A DNA stretch of 53,812 nt from Sphingobium sp. YR768 (GTDB lineage: Bacteria > Pseudomonadota > Alphaproteobacteria > Sphingomonadales > Sphingomonadaceae). The stretch lies in the NCBI RefSeq assembly GCF_900111125.1, contig NZ_FOGE01000028.1:1-53812 (forward strand), in the 5' to 3' direction. Both the position numbers and the translations under genes were made by a program. Positions 32,860 to 41,266 of the stretch are shown here, piece after piece. Positions within the stretch are counted from its first letter, which is position 1, and the number at the start of each line of letters is the position of its first letter. The notes under the pieces are model-generated. The model saw only the letters and a list, made by a program, of their open reading frames with translations. It was not told the origin of the DNA and ran no database searches.

Positions 32860-33546
32860 CTACTCGGTCGGTTCGGTCCCTTCGTCCGGCCGCCCCTTGA
32901 ACCCCTGCGCCACGACATACCATTCGACGCTGCCCTTCCGGCTGGCCGGTGGCTTGGCGTGCTTGATCGTCGTGAAATTCTTCTTCAGCAGCACCAGCAA
33001 TTCGCCGTCCGTGCCGCCCGCGAACACCTTGGCGACGAAGGTGCCGCCCTTGCGCAGATTTTCCACCGCGAACCAGGCCGCCGCTTCGACCAGCCCCATG
33101 GTGCGCAGGTGATCGGTCGCGGCATGGCCGACCGTATTGGCCGCCATATCGGAAATGATGAGGTCCGGCTCCTGCCCCAGCGCCTCGCGCAGCAGGCCCG
33201 GCGCCTTGTCATCCATGAAATCCATCTCGAACAGGGTGACGCCCTGAATCGGATCGACCGGCAGCAGGTCGATGCCGACAACGGCGGCCTTAGGCGCCAT
33301 CTTGCGCACCACCTGCGCCCAGCCGCCCGGCGCGACGCCCAGGTCGACGACCGCCTTCGATCCCTTCACGAAATGGAATTTCTCGTCCAGTTCGATGAGC
33401 TTGAAGGCGGCGCGGCTACGCCAGCCTTCCGCCTTCGCCTTGCGGACATAGGGGTCGTTCAGATGGCGCTCCAGCCAGCGCACCGACTGCGCCGTGCGCC
33501 CTTTGGCGGTTTTGACCCGCACCTTGCCAACACCAGAGCCTCTCAC
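32860..33546 (-). CDS. rlmE: 23S rRNA (uridine-2'-O-)-methyltransferase RlmE
   Basis: A 228-residue FtsJ-type methyltransferase. The SAM-binding motif is VVDLGVAPGGWAQV, with the catalytic residues in 'DFMDDKAP' and 'DLIISDMAANTVGH'. It modifies U2552 in helix 92 of 23S rRNA. The GTG start at 33546 overlaps the TGA stop of ppx in a GTGA arrangement, so translation is probably coupled. The longer open frame upstream would read through the ppx gene and is not used. Confidence 0.9.
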   Translation of the reverse strand: MRGSGVGKVRVKTAKGRTAQSVRWLERHLNDPYVRKAKAEGWRSRAAFKLIELDEKFHFVKGSKAVVDLGVAPGGWAQVVRKMAPKAAVVGIDLLPVDPIQGVTLFEMDFMDDKAPGLLREALGQEPDLIISDMAANTVGHAATDHLRTMGLVEAAAWFAVENLRKGGTFVAKVFAGGTDGELLVLLKKNFTTIKHAKPPASRKGSVEWYVVAQGFKGRPDEGTEPTE

Positions 33547-34673
33547 ATCACTCTCCCGCCGCGGTCCATCAGCCCGCGCAATATCCCCTCCCTGATGCCG
33601 CGGTCGGCGACGCCCAGTCGCTCCGCAGGCCAGATGTCGAGGATCGATTCCAAAATAGCGCAACCCGCCACCACCAGATCGGCCCGCTCCGTGCCGATGC
33701 AGGGCAGCTTCTGCCGCTCCGCCAGCGCCATGCCGGACAATCGGTCGGAAATGGCGCGCATCGATTCGCAGGGCACGATCAGCCCGTCGATCGCCTGCCG
33801 GTCGTAACGCGGCAGGCCCAGATGCAGGCTGGCCAGCGTCGTCACCGTGCCGGACGTGCCGAGCAGGCGAATATCCTGCGCATCCTTGGGCAAACGGCGG
33901 GCAAGCGGCGAGAAGGCTTCGGACACGCGCGCGCGCATCCGGCCATAGGCGGCGGCCCGCTCGGCCGGATCGCCATGGTCGAAGGCTTCGCTCTCCGTCA
34001 GCGACACCACGCCCCAGGGCGCGCTCACCCAGTCGACGATATGCGGCGTGCCGTCGCCATGGGCGTCGACCAGAACCAGTTCGGTCGATCCCCCGCCAAT
34101 GTCGAAGATCAACGCCGGGCCATCGCCCGGCTCCAGCAGTGCATGACAGCCCAGCACCGCCAGCCGCGCCTCTTCCTGCGCGCTGATGATGTCGAGGGCG
34201 ATGCCGGTTTCCTTATAGACGCGGCGAATGAATTCCTCGCCATTGGACGCACGGCGGCAGGCTTCGGTCGCGACCGATCGCGCCAGCGTCACATGGCGGC
34301 GGCGCAGCTTGTCGGCGCAAACGGACAGGGCGGCAATGGCGCGGTCGATCGCGGCGTCGCTGATCCGGCCGGTCGCGGCCAGACCTTCGCCCAGCCGCAC
34401 GATTCGCGAAAAAGCGTCCACGACGATGAAGCCATCGGCGGACGGCTTGGCGATCAGCAGCCGGCAATTATTAGTGCCCAGGTCGATCGCGGCATAGGAT
34501 CGGCGATCCCGCGCGCCATAAGGGGCGAAGCCCCGCTGTGTGGAGGGCGGAGGAATGGCCGCAGCCTGGCTCCCATCGCCCGAACCGGAACGGGCGCGCT
34601 TGCCCGCATAACGGCCGGTCGGGCCGGAACTCTGCGGCGATGGGCGGCTTTGCTGCACCATGCCGTAACTCAC
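33543..34673 (-). CDS. Ppx/GppA family exopolyphosphatase or pppGpp hydrolase
   Basis: A 376-residue protein. About 60 disordered, Pro/Ser/Arg-rich residues come first. The ASKHA ATPase fold follows: YAAIDLGTNNCRLLIAK (residues 60-76) and FDIGGGSTELVL. The family hydrolyses terminal phosphate from polyphosphate or pppGpp. The short length matches the single-domain forms found in alphaproteobacteria. The true start may lie a little downstream because the N-terminus lacks conservation. It overlaps rlmE by four bases. Confidence 0.88.
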   Translation of the reverse strand: MSYGMVQQSRPSPQSSGPTGRYAGKRARSGSGDGSQAAAIPPPSTQRGFAPYGARDRRSYAAIDLGTNNCRLLIAKPSADGFIVVDAFSRIVRLGEGLAATGRISDAAIDRAIAALSVCADKLRRRHVTLARSVATEACRRASNGEEFIRRVYKETGIALDIISAQEEARLAVLGCHALLEPGDGPALIFDIGGGSTELVLVDAHGDGTPHIVDWVSAPWGVVSLTESEAFDHGDPAERAAAYGRMRARVSEAFSPLARRLPKDAQDIRLLGTSGTVTTLASLHLGLPRYDRQAIDGLIVPCESMRAISDRLSGMALAERQKLPCIGTERADLVVAGCAILESILDIWPAERLGVADRGIREGILRGLMDRGGRVM

Positions 34674-34754
34674 TTCTGCTTATCGCCAGTCCCAAATACG
34701 GGGCCGGAACTTGCCCTCATGCTTAGGCAGATATTGGCCGATGCGCAAGGCGGC

Positions 34755-34952
34755 GGGAGGCATGCACCGCGCATGCCTCCCTGCCTGCCGTTTTTGGGTG
34801 CGGCTACGCCGCATGGCCGCACCGGCCTTCGGCCGAGGCGCGGGACTCGACCGAACCCCACCCGGCCGCCCAACGGCAGTATCATATGGGTGGCCGGGTG
34901 GGGGTGTGGGCCGGTGCGGTTCCTGAAATGCGCCCTTTCGCGCATTTCAGGA
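34755..34952. repeat. Cluster of three perfect hairpins
   Basis: Three separate stems follow one another: GGGAGGCATGC with its complement (34755-34781), CCCCACCCGGCC with its complement (34856-34903), and TCCTGAAATGCGC with its complement (34921-34952). The last one sits directly behind the M20 peptidase gene and could end its transcript, though it has no T-tract. A similar compound element is at 47588-47709. Confidence 0.7.
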
Positions 34953-34959
34953 CAAACAC

Positions 34960-36384
34960 TTACTGCGTGTAGAGCTTCACCAGACGATAGAGGAAGGCCC
35001 GGCCATCCATCAGTGATTTGACGCGGATGCGCTCATTCAGGCCATGGACGCCCTGCCCGTCCGGATCGGCGAACATGCCGGACACGCCATAGGTCGGGAT
35101 GCCAGCCGCATTGGTGAAGCGCCCGTCGGTCGCGCCGGTCGCCAGACGCGGGATCACCGGTACGCCCGGCCACATCTCCTTCGTCAGCGCGGTGATCGGC
35201 CCCATGATCTGCGGCGTCAGGTCCGGCGCGGAGGATTTGGGCTGGGGCGGATCGGCCAGCGTTACCTTCACCTTGCTATCGCCCGCCACCTCCTGAAGCC
35301 GGGCCAGGATCGATTCGACGCTTTCGCCCGGAATGATCCGGCAATTGACGTTGGCGGTCACCGATTGCGGCTGCGCATTGGGAGCATGGCCGCCGGAGAT
35401 CAGCGTCGGGATGCAGGTGGTGCGCAGCGTCGCGTTCCAGCTTCCGCTTTCGGCCGACACGGCGGCATAGTCCGCATCACTCGCCTTGCCCGCGCCGATC
35501 GCCGCCATCGCGGCCGACACCTTGCCCGGATAGAGTGGGGCCGACGCGCCGAAATAGGCCTTGGCCGCCGGGGTCAGATCGACCGGGAAATCATAATCAT
35601 TCACCCGTGCCAGCGCCGCCGCCATCCAGCCGATCGCATTGAAGCGCGGCGTCTGGCGCGAACTGTGTCCGCCCGGCGCGGTCGCGGTGAAGGTGAAGTC
35701 CTGATAGACTTTCTCGCCCGCCTGCACGCCCTGGCTGACCGGCTTGCCCGCTTCGTCCAGCGACCCGCCGCCGCCTTCATTGAGCGCCCAGCCCGCCTTC
35801 AGCGCATCGGGATGGTTCTTCAGCAGATATTCGACGCCGTTCAGCGCCTTTTCCGTTTCCTCGCCGCAGGTCAGCGCCAGCTTGATCGTGCGCTTGGGCC
35901 TATAGCCCTCCGCCTTGTAGCGGACCATCTGGTCGGTGAAGGCCGCCGCCATCGCCTTGTCATCGGAGGTGCCGCGGCCGTAGAAATAGCCGCCTTCCTC
36001 GATCAGGGTGAAGGGATCGCGCTCCCAGTCGGCGCGCCTGGCCGCGACCACGTCGATATGGGCGAGCAGCAGGATCGCGGGCAGCTTCGCGTCGCTGCCA
36101 CGCAGGATGGCCGACAGATTGCCTTCCTTGGGATGCGCCGGATCGACGATGACCGACACATCGCTGTCGGCATAGCCCGCCGCCTTGAGACGCGCGCCCA
36201 TCCGTTCGGCCGCGACCGTGCAACTGCCGTCCGGCCAGCTTGAATCGGTTTCGACCAGTTCCTTGTAGAGGGCGCGGAAGGCAGGCTCATCGCCCCGCGC
36301 CTGCGCATCGGGGGTCGCGGCATGGGCGCTGGTGGAGACGAGCAGCGCCGCCAGAAAGGCAGCGGCGGGACGGCGGAATGACAT
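34960..36384 (-). CDS. Secreted M20 family metallopeptidase
   Basis: A 474-residue protein with a signal peptide (residues 1-22, MSFRRPAAAFLAALLVSTSA). The M20/M28-like di-zinc core follows: LLAHIDVVAAR (first His and Asp), YGRGTSDDKA (Asp bridging both metals), TCGEETE (catalytic Glu) and the late His in GVHGLNE. Members hydrolyse dipeptides, acyl-amino acids or related amides; the substrate cannot be read from the sequence. The start at 36384 is supported by GAGGGGG upstream and the signal peptide. It reads away from the Mth938-like gene upstream, from which it is separated by a repeat. Confidence 0.88.
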   Translation of the reverse strand: MSFRRPAAAFLAALLVSTSAHAATPDAQARGDEPAFRALYKELVETDSSWPDGSCTVAAERMGARLKAAGYADSDVSVIVDPAHPKEGNLSAILRGSDAKLPAILLLAHIDVVAARRADWERDPFTLIEEGGYFYGRGTSDDKAMAAAFTDQMVRYKAEGYRPKRTIKLALTCGEETEKALNGVEYLLKNHPDALKAGWALNEGGGGSLDEAGKPVSQGVQAGEKVYQDFTFTATAPGGHSSRQTPRFNAIGWMAAALARVNDYDFPVDLTPAAKAYFGASAPLYPGKVSAAMAAIGAGKASDADYAAVSAESGSWNATLRTTCIPTLISGGHAPNAQPQSVTANVNCRIIPGESVESILARLQEVAGDSKVKVTLADPPQPKSSAPDLTPQIMGPITALTKEMWPGVPVIPRLATGATDGRFTNAAGIPTYGVSGMFADPDGQGVHGLNERIRVKSLMDGRAFLYRLVKLYTQ

Positions 36385-36459
36385 GAAAAAGCCCCCTCGA
36401 TTCAATGAGGGGGCGACATTGGCGAAGCGGTAGGATGAGGGCAAGACTTATGGTGCGGC

Positions 36460-36524
36460 GTGCTCCTGCGAAAGCAGGAGCCTAGTTTTGCCGTCTCAAC
36501 TGGGCTCCTGCTTTCGCAGGAGCA
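36460..36524. repeat. Palindromic intergenic repeat, family A, second copy
   Basis: Arms GTGCTCCTGCGAAAGCAGGA (continuing GCC) and GGGCTCCTGCTTTCGCAGGA (continuing GCAC) match the unit at 30308-30389. It sits between the Mth938-like gene and the M20 peptidase gene. Confidence 0.75.
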
Positions 36525-36532
36525 CCGCAACC

Positions 36533-36928
36533 TTACAGCGGCAGCAGCGCCGCCACGATCTGCCGTTCCTCGGCGCGCAGCACGCCCCAGGCGCGGGCCG
36601 CGGCGCGGCTGTCCATCGCCTCCACGCCGATCCCCAGCGCCTCGACCGCGCGGACGAAGGGGCGTGGCGGCTGGCGCAGGCCGGCGCCGGTGCCCAGCAG
36701 CAGGAATTCGGGACGTGGATCGAAGTCGAACAGGTCGCCCAGCGCATCCAGCGTCAGCGCCTCCACCGCCGCCGGCGCATTGGCCCAAGCCAGCGCCCGC
36801 ACCGGGCTGAGCAGCAGGCCATCGGGGAACACATCGTCGCGCACGCGAAAGCCGCGCCCCTGGAAGCCGGTGACGACCGGCCCCTGGCCGCTGTCATCGC
36901 GGCGCAGCTTGATCCCGGCGTCGGTCAG
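36533..36928 (-). CDS. Mth938-like protein, probable CTG start
   Basis: A 131-residue protein of the Mth938 (DUF498) family, related to the mitochondrial complex I assembly factor NDUFAF3. The conserved entry 'GPVVTGFQGRGFRVRDDV' begins at about residue 18. The GTG at 36844 would start after this entry and cut it off. Upstream in frame there is no ATG, GTG or TTG before the preceding stop. A CTG at 36928-36926 overlaps the secF TGA (CTGA), so translation probably starts there by coupling. The remainder has 'PEFLLLGTGAGL' and ends in AALLPL. Bacterial members are often encoded next to secDF. Confidence 0.6.
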   Translation of the reverse strand: MTDAGIKLRRDDSGQGPVVTGFQGRGFRVRDDVFPDGLLLSPVRALAWANAPAAVEALTLDALGDLFDFDPRPEFLLLGTGAGLRQPPRPFVRAVEALGIGVEAMDSRAAARAWGVLRAEERQIVAALLPL

Positions 36929-37926
36929 GGCCGCGCCCCGTCGTCACGGTTTGACTCTCTGGGGCCGACGCGTTCGGCCGTACCGGTATAGCCGCTCTTC
37001 TTGGTGCTCTTCTTCTCCGCCGTCTGCGGGCTGAGGCCCAGCGAGATCAGCAGCGAAGAGGACACATAGACCGACGAATAGGTGCCGACGATAATGCCCA
37101 GCATCATGGCGGCGGTGAAGCCGCGCAGCACATGGCCGCCCAGCAGCAGCAACGCGCCCAGCGCCAGCAGGATGGTGACGGATGTCATCACCGTGCGCGG
37201 CAGGGTTTCGTTGACGGACAGGTCGATCAGCGACTTCATGTCCATCTTGCGATATTTGCGCATATTTTCGCGGATACGATCGTCGATCACCATCTTGTCG
37301 TTGATGGAATAGCCCACAATCGTCAGCACGGCGGCGATGATGTTGAGGTCGAATTCCAGCTGGGTGATCGCGAAGAAGCCCAGCGTCATCAGCACGTCGT
37401 GCACGATCGCGACGAAGGTCGACACGCCGAACTGCCATTCATAGCGGAACCAGCTGAACACCGCGATGCCCACGATCGCCAGCACCACCGCCAGCACGCC
37501 ATTCTGGATCAGTTCGCCCGACACCTTGCCCGACACGGTGTCGTAACGGGAGAAGGTGACGCCGGGGAATTCCGCCGTCATCGCCACTCTCGTCTTTTCC
37601 ACCACGGCATTGGCCGCGCCGGCGCCACCCTGTTCGGGCAGCGGCAGGCGGATCTGCACCGTCTTGGGATCACCGAACTGCTGGAGCGAGCTTTCGCCCA
37701 CGCCCAGCCTGCCGATGGTGGCGCGCACCTTGTCGGTTTCCACCGCCTGCGGGAATTTCGCCTCGATCATCAGGCCGCCGACAAAATCGACACCCAGATT
37801 GAGGCCCTTGTGGAGGGTCGCACCGACCGCCAGCACCGTCAGCAGCGCGGTCAGGGCAAAGGCCCATTTGCGCACCGCGACGAAGGCGATGTTGGTATTG
37901 TCGGGGACAAGCTTAAGCAATTTCAT
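36925..37926 (-). CDS. secF: Protein translocase subunit SecF
   Basis: A 333-residue inner-membrane protein with six helices. The N-terminal signature is 'KWAFALTALLTVLAVGATLH' and 'GLNLGVDFVGGLMIEAKF', and a long periplasmic loop follows. The conserved TM4 segment FDLNIIAAVLTIVGYSINDK supports proton-coupled motion. SecDF uses proton force to finish protein export. It follows secD after 132 bases, which hold a palindromic repeat. A basic tail (SNRDDGARP) overlaps the start of the next gene. Confidence 0.96.
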   Translation of the reverse strand: MKLLKLVPDNTNIAFVAVRKWAFALTALLTVLAVGATLHKGLNLGVDFVGGLMIEAKFPQAVETDKVRATIGRLGVGESSLQQFGDPKTVQIRLPLPEQGGAGAANAVVEKTRVAMTAEFPGVTFSRYDTVSGKVSGELIQNGVLAVVLAIVGIAVFSWFRYEWQFGVSTFVAIVHDVLMTLGFFAITQLEFDLNIIAAVLTIVGYSINDKMVIDDRIRENMRKYRKMDMKSLIDLSVNETLPRTVMTSVTILLALGALLLLGGHVLRGFTAAMMLGIIVGTYSSVYVSSSLLISLGLSPQTAEKKSTKKSGYTGTAERVGPRESNRDDGARP

Positions 37927-37940
37927 AGCATTACCCTTAC

Positions 37941-38038
37941 CCGTTCGGGCTGAGCGAAGTCGAAGCCCAGCACTGAGCGAAGCGAAGTGGCTTCGCCTGC
38001 GGCTCAGCCTGGCCCTTCGACAAGCTCAGGGCGAACGG
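37941..38038. repeat. Palindromic repeat, family B, inside the sec operon
   Basis: Arms 37941-37968 and 38011-38038 are inverted and match the repeat at 30644-30733 in their core (TTCGGGCTGAGC / GCTCAGGGCGAACGG). The repeat fills most of the secD-secF spacer. A hairpin in this place could reduce secF relative to secD. Confidence 0.7.
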
Positions 38039-38058
38039 CGAGAAAGAAAGCGCCCGCA

Positions 38059-39657
38059 TCAGATGTTGATATCGGTCGGGCGCTTGGTGCGGACCCAATG
38101 GGCCGCCAGAACGCGCGTGAAGGTGACGGCGGTAAACACGCTGGTCGCGATACCAATGAGCAGCACGATCGCGAAGCCCTTCACCGGGCCGGAGCCCAGC
38201 GCCAGCATGATGCCGCCGGCGATGGCGTGCGTCACATTCGCTTCGAAGATGGTGCGGCTGGCTTCCTTATAGCCGAATTCGATCGCCTGCACCACGCCGC
38301 GCCCGCGCCGCCGCTCTTCGCGGATACGCTCATAGATCAGCACGTTGGCGTCGACCGCCGTACCGATGGTCAGCACGAAACCGGCGATCCCCGGCAGGGT
38401 CAGCGTGGCGCCAAGGATGCCCATCACGCCCAGGATTACCAGCACGTTGATGGCGACGGCGATGTTCGCATAGAGGCCGAAACGGCCATAGCTGAAGAAC
38501 ATGAAGGCGGCGACAGCGACCACCGCGACGATCGACGCGATCAGGCCCGCGCGGATCGAGTCGGCGCCAAGGCCCGGCCCGACCGTGCGTTCTTCCACCA
38601 CCGCAAAGTTCACGGGCAGCTTGCCCGACCGCAGGGCGATGGCGAGCTGGTTGGCGCTTTCGACGGTGAAGCTGCCGCTGACCTGTGCGCTGCCGCCCAG
38701 AATCGGTTCGTTGATGTTCGGCGCCGACAGCACCTTGCCATCCAGGATGATGGCGAAGGGGCGGTTGACATTCTGCGACGTCACCTGGCCGAACTTGCGC
38801 CCGCCCGACCCGTTGAAGCGGATGTTGACGATCGCCTGATTGCTCTGGTCATAGCCCTGCGTGGCGTCGCTCAGGTCTTCACCCGACACCATCACCTGCC
38901 GCTTCACCGCAATATAGGGGACGCCGGCCGGATTGGTCGGATAGGGCAGGACTTCGCTGCCCACCGGGGCGCGGCCCTGCGCCACTTCGGACGGGTTGGC
39001 GTTGACGTCGACCAGCTTGAATTCAAGCTTTGCGGTCTGGCCCAGCAGCGCCTTCAGCGCCTTGGGATCCTGAAGGCCCGGCACCTGCACGACGATACGA
39101 TTGTCGCCCTGCTGCTGGATCGTGGGTTCGCGCGTGCCCATTTCGTCGATGCGGCGGCGGATGACTTCGGTCGAAACCTCCATCGCGCTCTTGATCGCAT
39201 TCTTGATGCCCGCATCGGTCGGCGTGATCGTGATGGTGGAGCTGTTCACCACCTCCACATTGAAATCGCGCTGGCCGGTCAGGCCCGCACCCTGCGTCAG
39301 CGGGCGGATGCGCTCGACGGCGGCATCGACCTGACTGGGTTCGCGGACCATGAAGCTGAGCTTGCCGTCGCGGCTGCTAATGTCGCCGATCGCGATCTTG
39401 GGCTCACCCCGGCGCAGTTCCGTGCGGACCTGCTCCTCCATATTGGCGAGCCGCTGCTTGGCGACATCCTGGGTCGACGCTTCGAGCAGCAGATGGCTGC
39501 CGCCCGCAAGGTCGAGGCCCAGATTGACGCGCGTCTGCATGACGCGGGGCAGCTTTGCCACGGTCGCTTCGGGCAGGAAGGTCGGCACGGCGCACAGGGC
39601 GCCAAGGACCAGCGGCAGGAGGATCGCGGCGACCGCCCAGCGCGAAAAGTTCAGCAT
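38059..39657 (-). CDS. secD: Protein translocase subunit SecD
   Basis: A 532-residue membrane protein with six helices and the family marker 'MQTRVNLGLDLAGGSHLLLE'. It has the P1 head domain and the conserved helices 'GLIASIVAVVAVAAFMFFSY' and 'VLTIGTAVDANVLIYERIREE'. It works with SecF and YajC in post-translocational release at the inner membrane. It lies eight bases after yajC. Confidence 0.96.
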   Translation of the reverse strand: MLNFSRWAVAAILLPLVLGALCAVPTFLPEATVAKLPRVMQTRVNLGLDLAGGSHLLLEASTQDVAKQRLANMEEQVRTELRRGEPKIAIGDISSRDGKLSFMVREPSQVDAAVERIRPLTQGAGLTGQRDFNVEVVNSSTITITPTDAGIKNAIKSAMEVSTEVIRRRIDEMGTREPTIQQQGDNRIVVQVPGLQDPKALKALLGQTAKLEFKLVDVNANPSEVAQGRAPVGSEVLPYPTNPAGVPYIAVKRQVMVSGEDLSDATQGYDQSNQAIVNIRFNGSGGRKFGQVTSQNVNRPFAIILDGKVLSAPNINEPILGGSAQVSGSFTVESANQLAIALRSGKLPVNFAVVEERTVGPGLGADSIRAGLIASIVAVVAVAAFMFFSYGRFGLYANIAVAINVLVILGVMGILGATLTLPGIAGFVLTIGTAVDANVLIYERIREERRRGRGVVQAIEFGYKEASRTIFEANVTHAIAGGIMLALGSGPVKGFAIVLLIGIATSVFTAVTFTRVLAAHWVRTKRPTDINI

Positions 39658-39665
39658 CGGTGCGC

Positions 39666-40001
39666 TCAGTCGTTCGCAGGCTTGGCGGTGGTGGGGTCGA
39701 TCACCTCGGTCAGGGTGGACTTGACCGCCTTGACCTTCATGTTCGGGGCCAGTTCGATATCGGCATAAATTTCGTCGACACGCACGACCTTGCCGACCAG
39801 ACCGCCACCGGTGACGACCTGATCGCCCTTCTTCACGGCGTCGATCTTGGCCTTATGCTCCTTCATCTTCTTTTGCTGCGGACGGATCAGCAGGAAATAG
39901 AAAACGACGAAGATCAGGACCAGCGGCGCCATCTGCATCACGATGCCGGCGCCGGACGCTTGCCCGCCAGCGGTCTGGGCAAGGGCTGGAGTAATGAACA
40001 T
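39666..40001 (-). CDS. yajC: Preprotein translocase subunit YajC
   Basis: A 111-residue protein starting MFITPALAQTAGGQ. One transmembrane helix (APLVLIFVVFYFLLIRP) leads to the family core 'RPQQKKMKEHKAKIDAVKKG' and 'TGGGLVGKVVRV'. YajC associates with SecDF. The start at 40001 fits the short periplasmic N-terminus; upstream codons add no homology. It heads the yajC-secD-secF unit. Confidence 0.94.
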   Translation of the reverse strand: MFITPALAQTAGGQASGAGIVMQMAPLVLIFVVFYFLLIRPQQKKMKEHKAKIDAVKKGDQVVTGGGLVGKVVRVDEIYADIELAPNMKVKAVKSTLTEVIDPTTAKPAND

Positions 40002-40186
40002 GGGTGGGACTGCCTTATTTTCTGTCGGTCGCGGGACACCCGAAGGCACCCACGCATCAAGGGCGCGCGGCTAACACAGATAAGGGCGCAGAGGCAATAT
40101 GATTAGGAATTCGGGCCGGTCGTCAAAAGAGTGACGATTGAACGCTTGCGCTTTCCGGTTTGCCCTTCTAAAGGGCGCCCTCCGGT

Positions 40187-40263
40187 CGGGACGTAGCGCA
40201 GCCTGGTAGCGCATCACACTGGGGGTGTGGGGGTCGGAGGTTCGAATCCTCTCGTCCCGACCA
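40187..40263 (+). tRNA. tRNA-Pro (anticodon GGG), CCA encoded
   Basis: A full cloverleaf: acceptor CGGGACG pairs with CGTCCCG, the D-arm is GCGC/GCGC, the anticodon stem is TCACA/TGTGG with loop CTGGGGG (anticodon GGG), and the T-arm is GGAGG with TTCGAAT then CCTCT. Encoded CCA is at 40261-40263. It decodes CCC and probably CCU proline codons. Confidence 0.95.
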
Positions 40264-40292
40264 AAATAATATCAGCCAGATTGGCGATCTAT

Positions 40293-40316
40293 CGGGCAGC
40301 GAAAGCTGCCCGTTTT
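40293..40316 (+). terminator. Intrinsic terminator after tRNA-Pro
   Basis: An eight-base-pair stem CGGGCAGC/GCTGCCCG with a GAAA tetraloop is followed by TTTT. It starts 30 bases past the tRNA and fits a Rho-independent terminator. Confidence 0.85.
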
Positions 40317-40464
40317 CGTATATGCGACAGTGATAAGCAGACCGTAACGCCCCACTGAATCGCCACCGCTCAAGCAGTGCCCCATGTCGCCTAGGTGCAG
40401 GGCGCTGTTAGCGTCAGGCGAGCAGGACGCTGGCAAGCAGTTCCAGTTCGAACTACGGTGTGGA

Positions 40465-40866
40465 ATGCTCTGTCGTTTGGTACCCCTTCTCCTATTCCTT
40501 CTAGCCGGATGCGTAACCACGCGAGGCCGGGAGGAGGATCACGAATTAAAATATTCTTGCAATGATTTGGTCATCGTCGGTCGAATAGCCACGACGAGTA
40601 TTGCTGAACACGCCAGCGCAGACCCTCAAGACCGACTTCCCGGCTGGCTAAGCGAGTTTAGCCTTCAAGTTCACATCAAGCGTGTCGTCCGAGGCATTGA
40701 GCGCCGGTCTATCGTTCCAGCCATTAGCATTGCACACGCGCAGATAAGGGGTGACAGAGATTTTCTTGTGGTGCTGAGGCCGGATCAGGGAAATGGATTC
40801 ACCTTGAACACCGCAGCACTAATAAGCAATCGACCAAAGCTGCGCGAACCCTGTGTGCCGCACTGA
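40465..40866 (+). CDS. Putative lipoprotein of unknown function
   Basis: A 133-residue protein starting 'MLCRLVPLLLFLLAGCVTT', with a clear lipobox (LAGC). The mature part 'CNDLVIVGRI', 'LQVHIKRVVRGIERRSIVP' and 'RDFLVVLRPDQGNG' ends in REPCVPH. The pattern recalls a small NTR/TIMP-like beta barrel, but this is a guess from hydrophobic spacing. Base composition is lower in G+C and codon use is less biased than in the surrounding genes, so it may have been acquired. Its end overlaps the converging gene at 40799 by 68 bases, so at most one of the two tails is correct. Confidence 0.45.
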   Translation: MLCRLVPLLLFLLAGCVTTRGREEDHELKYSCNDLVIVGRIATTSIAEHASADPQDRLPGWLSEFSLQVHIKRVVRGIERRSIVPAISIAHAQIRGDRDFLVVLRPDQGNGFTLNTAALISNRPKLREPCVPH

Positions 40867-41092
40867 CGGTCGCGCTCCCGCCACGCTGCCAGTCATGCGG
40901 GATCACCGTCAGCTTGCATATGCCCCGCTCCATGTCCCGCCGGTCCAGCGCCCCGCCCTCAATGCTAGGCAGCACCTCGCTCTCGACCCAAGCGTCGAAC
41001 GAGCCGAACAAGGTCGTGAATGGGGATGGCTTCGGCTTCTCCGCTTCCTCAATCCGCTTAACATGATGCCGCAGAGACATGGACGGAGGCAT
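40799..41092 (-). CDS. Hypothetical protein in a tRNA-adjacent region
   Basis: A 97-residue open frame starting MPPSMSLRHHVKRIEE. AGGGGAGCGGAGAG lies just upstream of that ATG; an ATG nine codons further up is possible. The sequence contains 'PFTTLFGSFDAWVESEVLPS' and 'RRDMERGICKLTVIPHDWQ', which look like ordinary protein, but no family is recognised. The tail overlaps the lipoprotein ORF on the other strand. Confidence 0.35.
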   Translation of the reverse strand: MPPSMSLRHHVKRIEEAEKPKPSPFTTLFGSFDAWVESEVLPSIEGGALDRRDMERGICKLTVIPHDWQRGGSATVSAAHRVRAALVDCLLVLRCSR

Positions 41093-41161
41093 CTCTCCGC
41101 TCCCCTTACCAATTGTCAATCATTGGACCGCATAGCGGACGGATCACGGTGGGGACCGGAT

Positions 41162-41266
41162 ATGACTCAGATTCTGTTCGACTTTTTCATGCATCTGGCG
41201 GCGATGGCGGCGATCCTGATCGGCTTTGTGACAGTCCGGCGGCGCAGGCGGCGGCAGCGTAACTAG
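41162..41266 (+). CDS. Candidate small membrane protein (34 aa)
   Basis: MTQILFDFFMHLAAMAAILI continues as GFVTV with a poly-Arg tail (RRRRRRQRN). One hydrophobic helix is followed by a positive end, as in many small membrane proteins. A GGTGGGGA stretch lies about eight bases ahead of the ATG. Too short for a secure call. Confidence 0.35.
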   Translation: MTQILFDFFMHLAAMAAILIGFVTVRRRRRRQRN

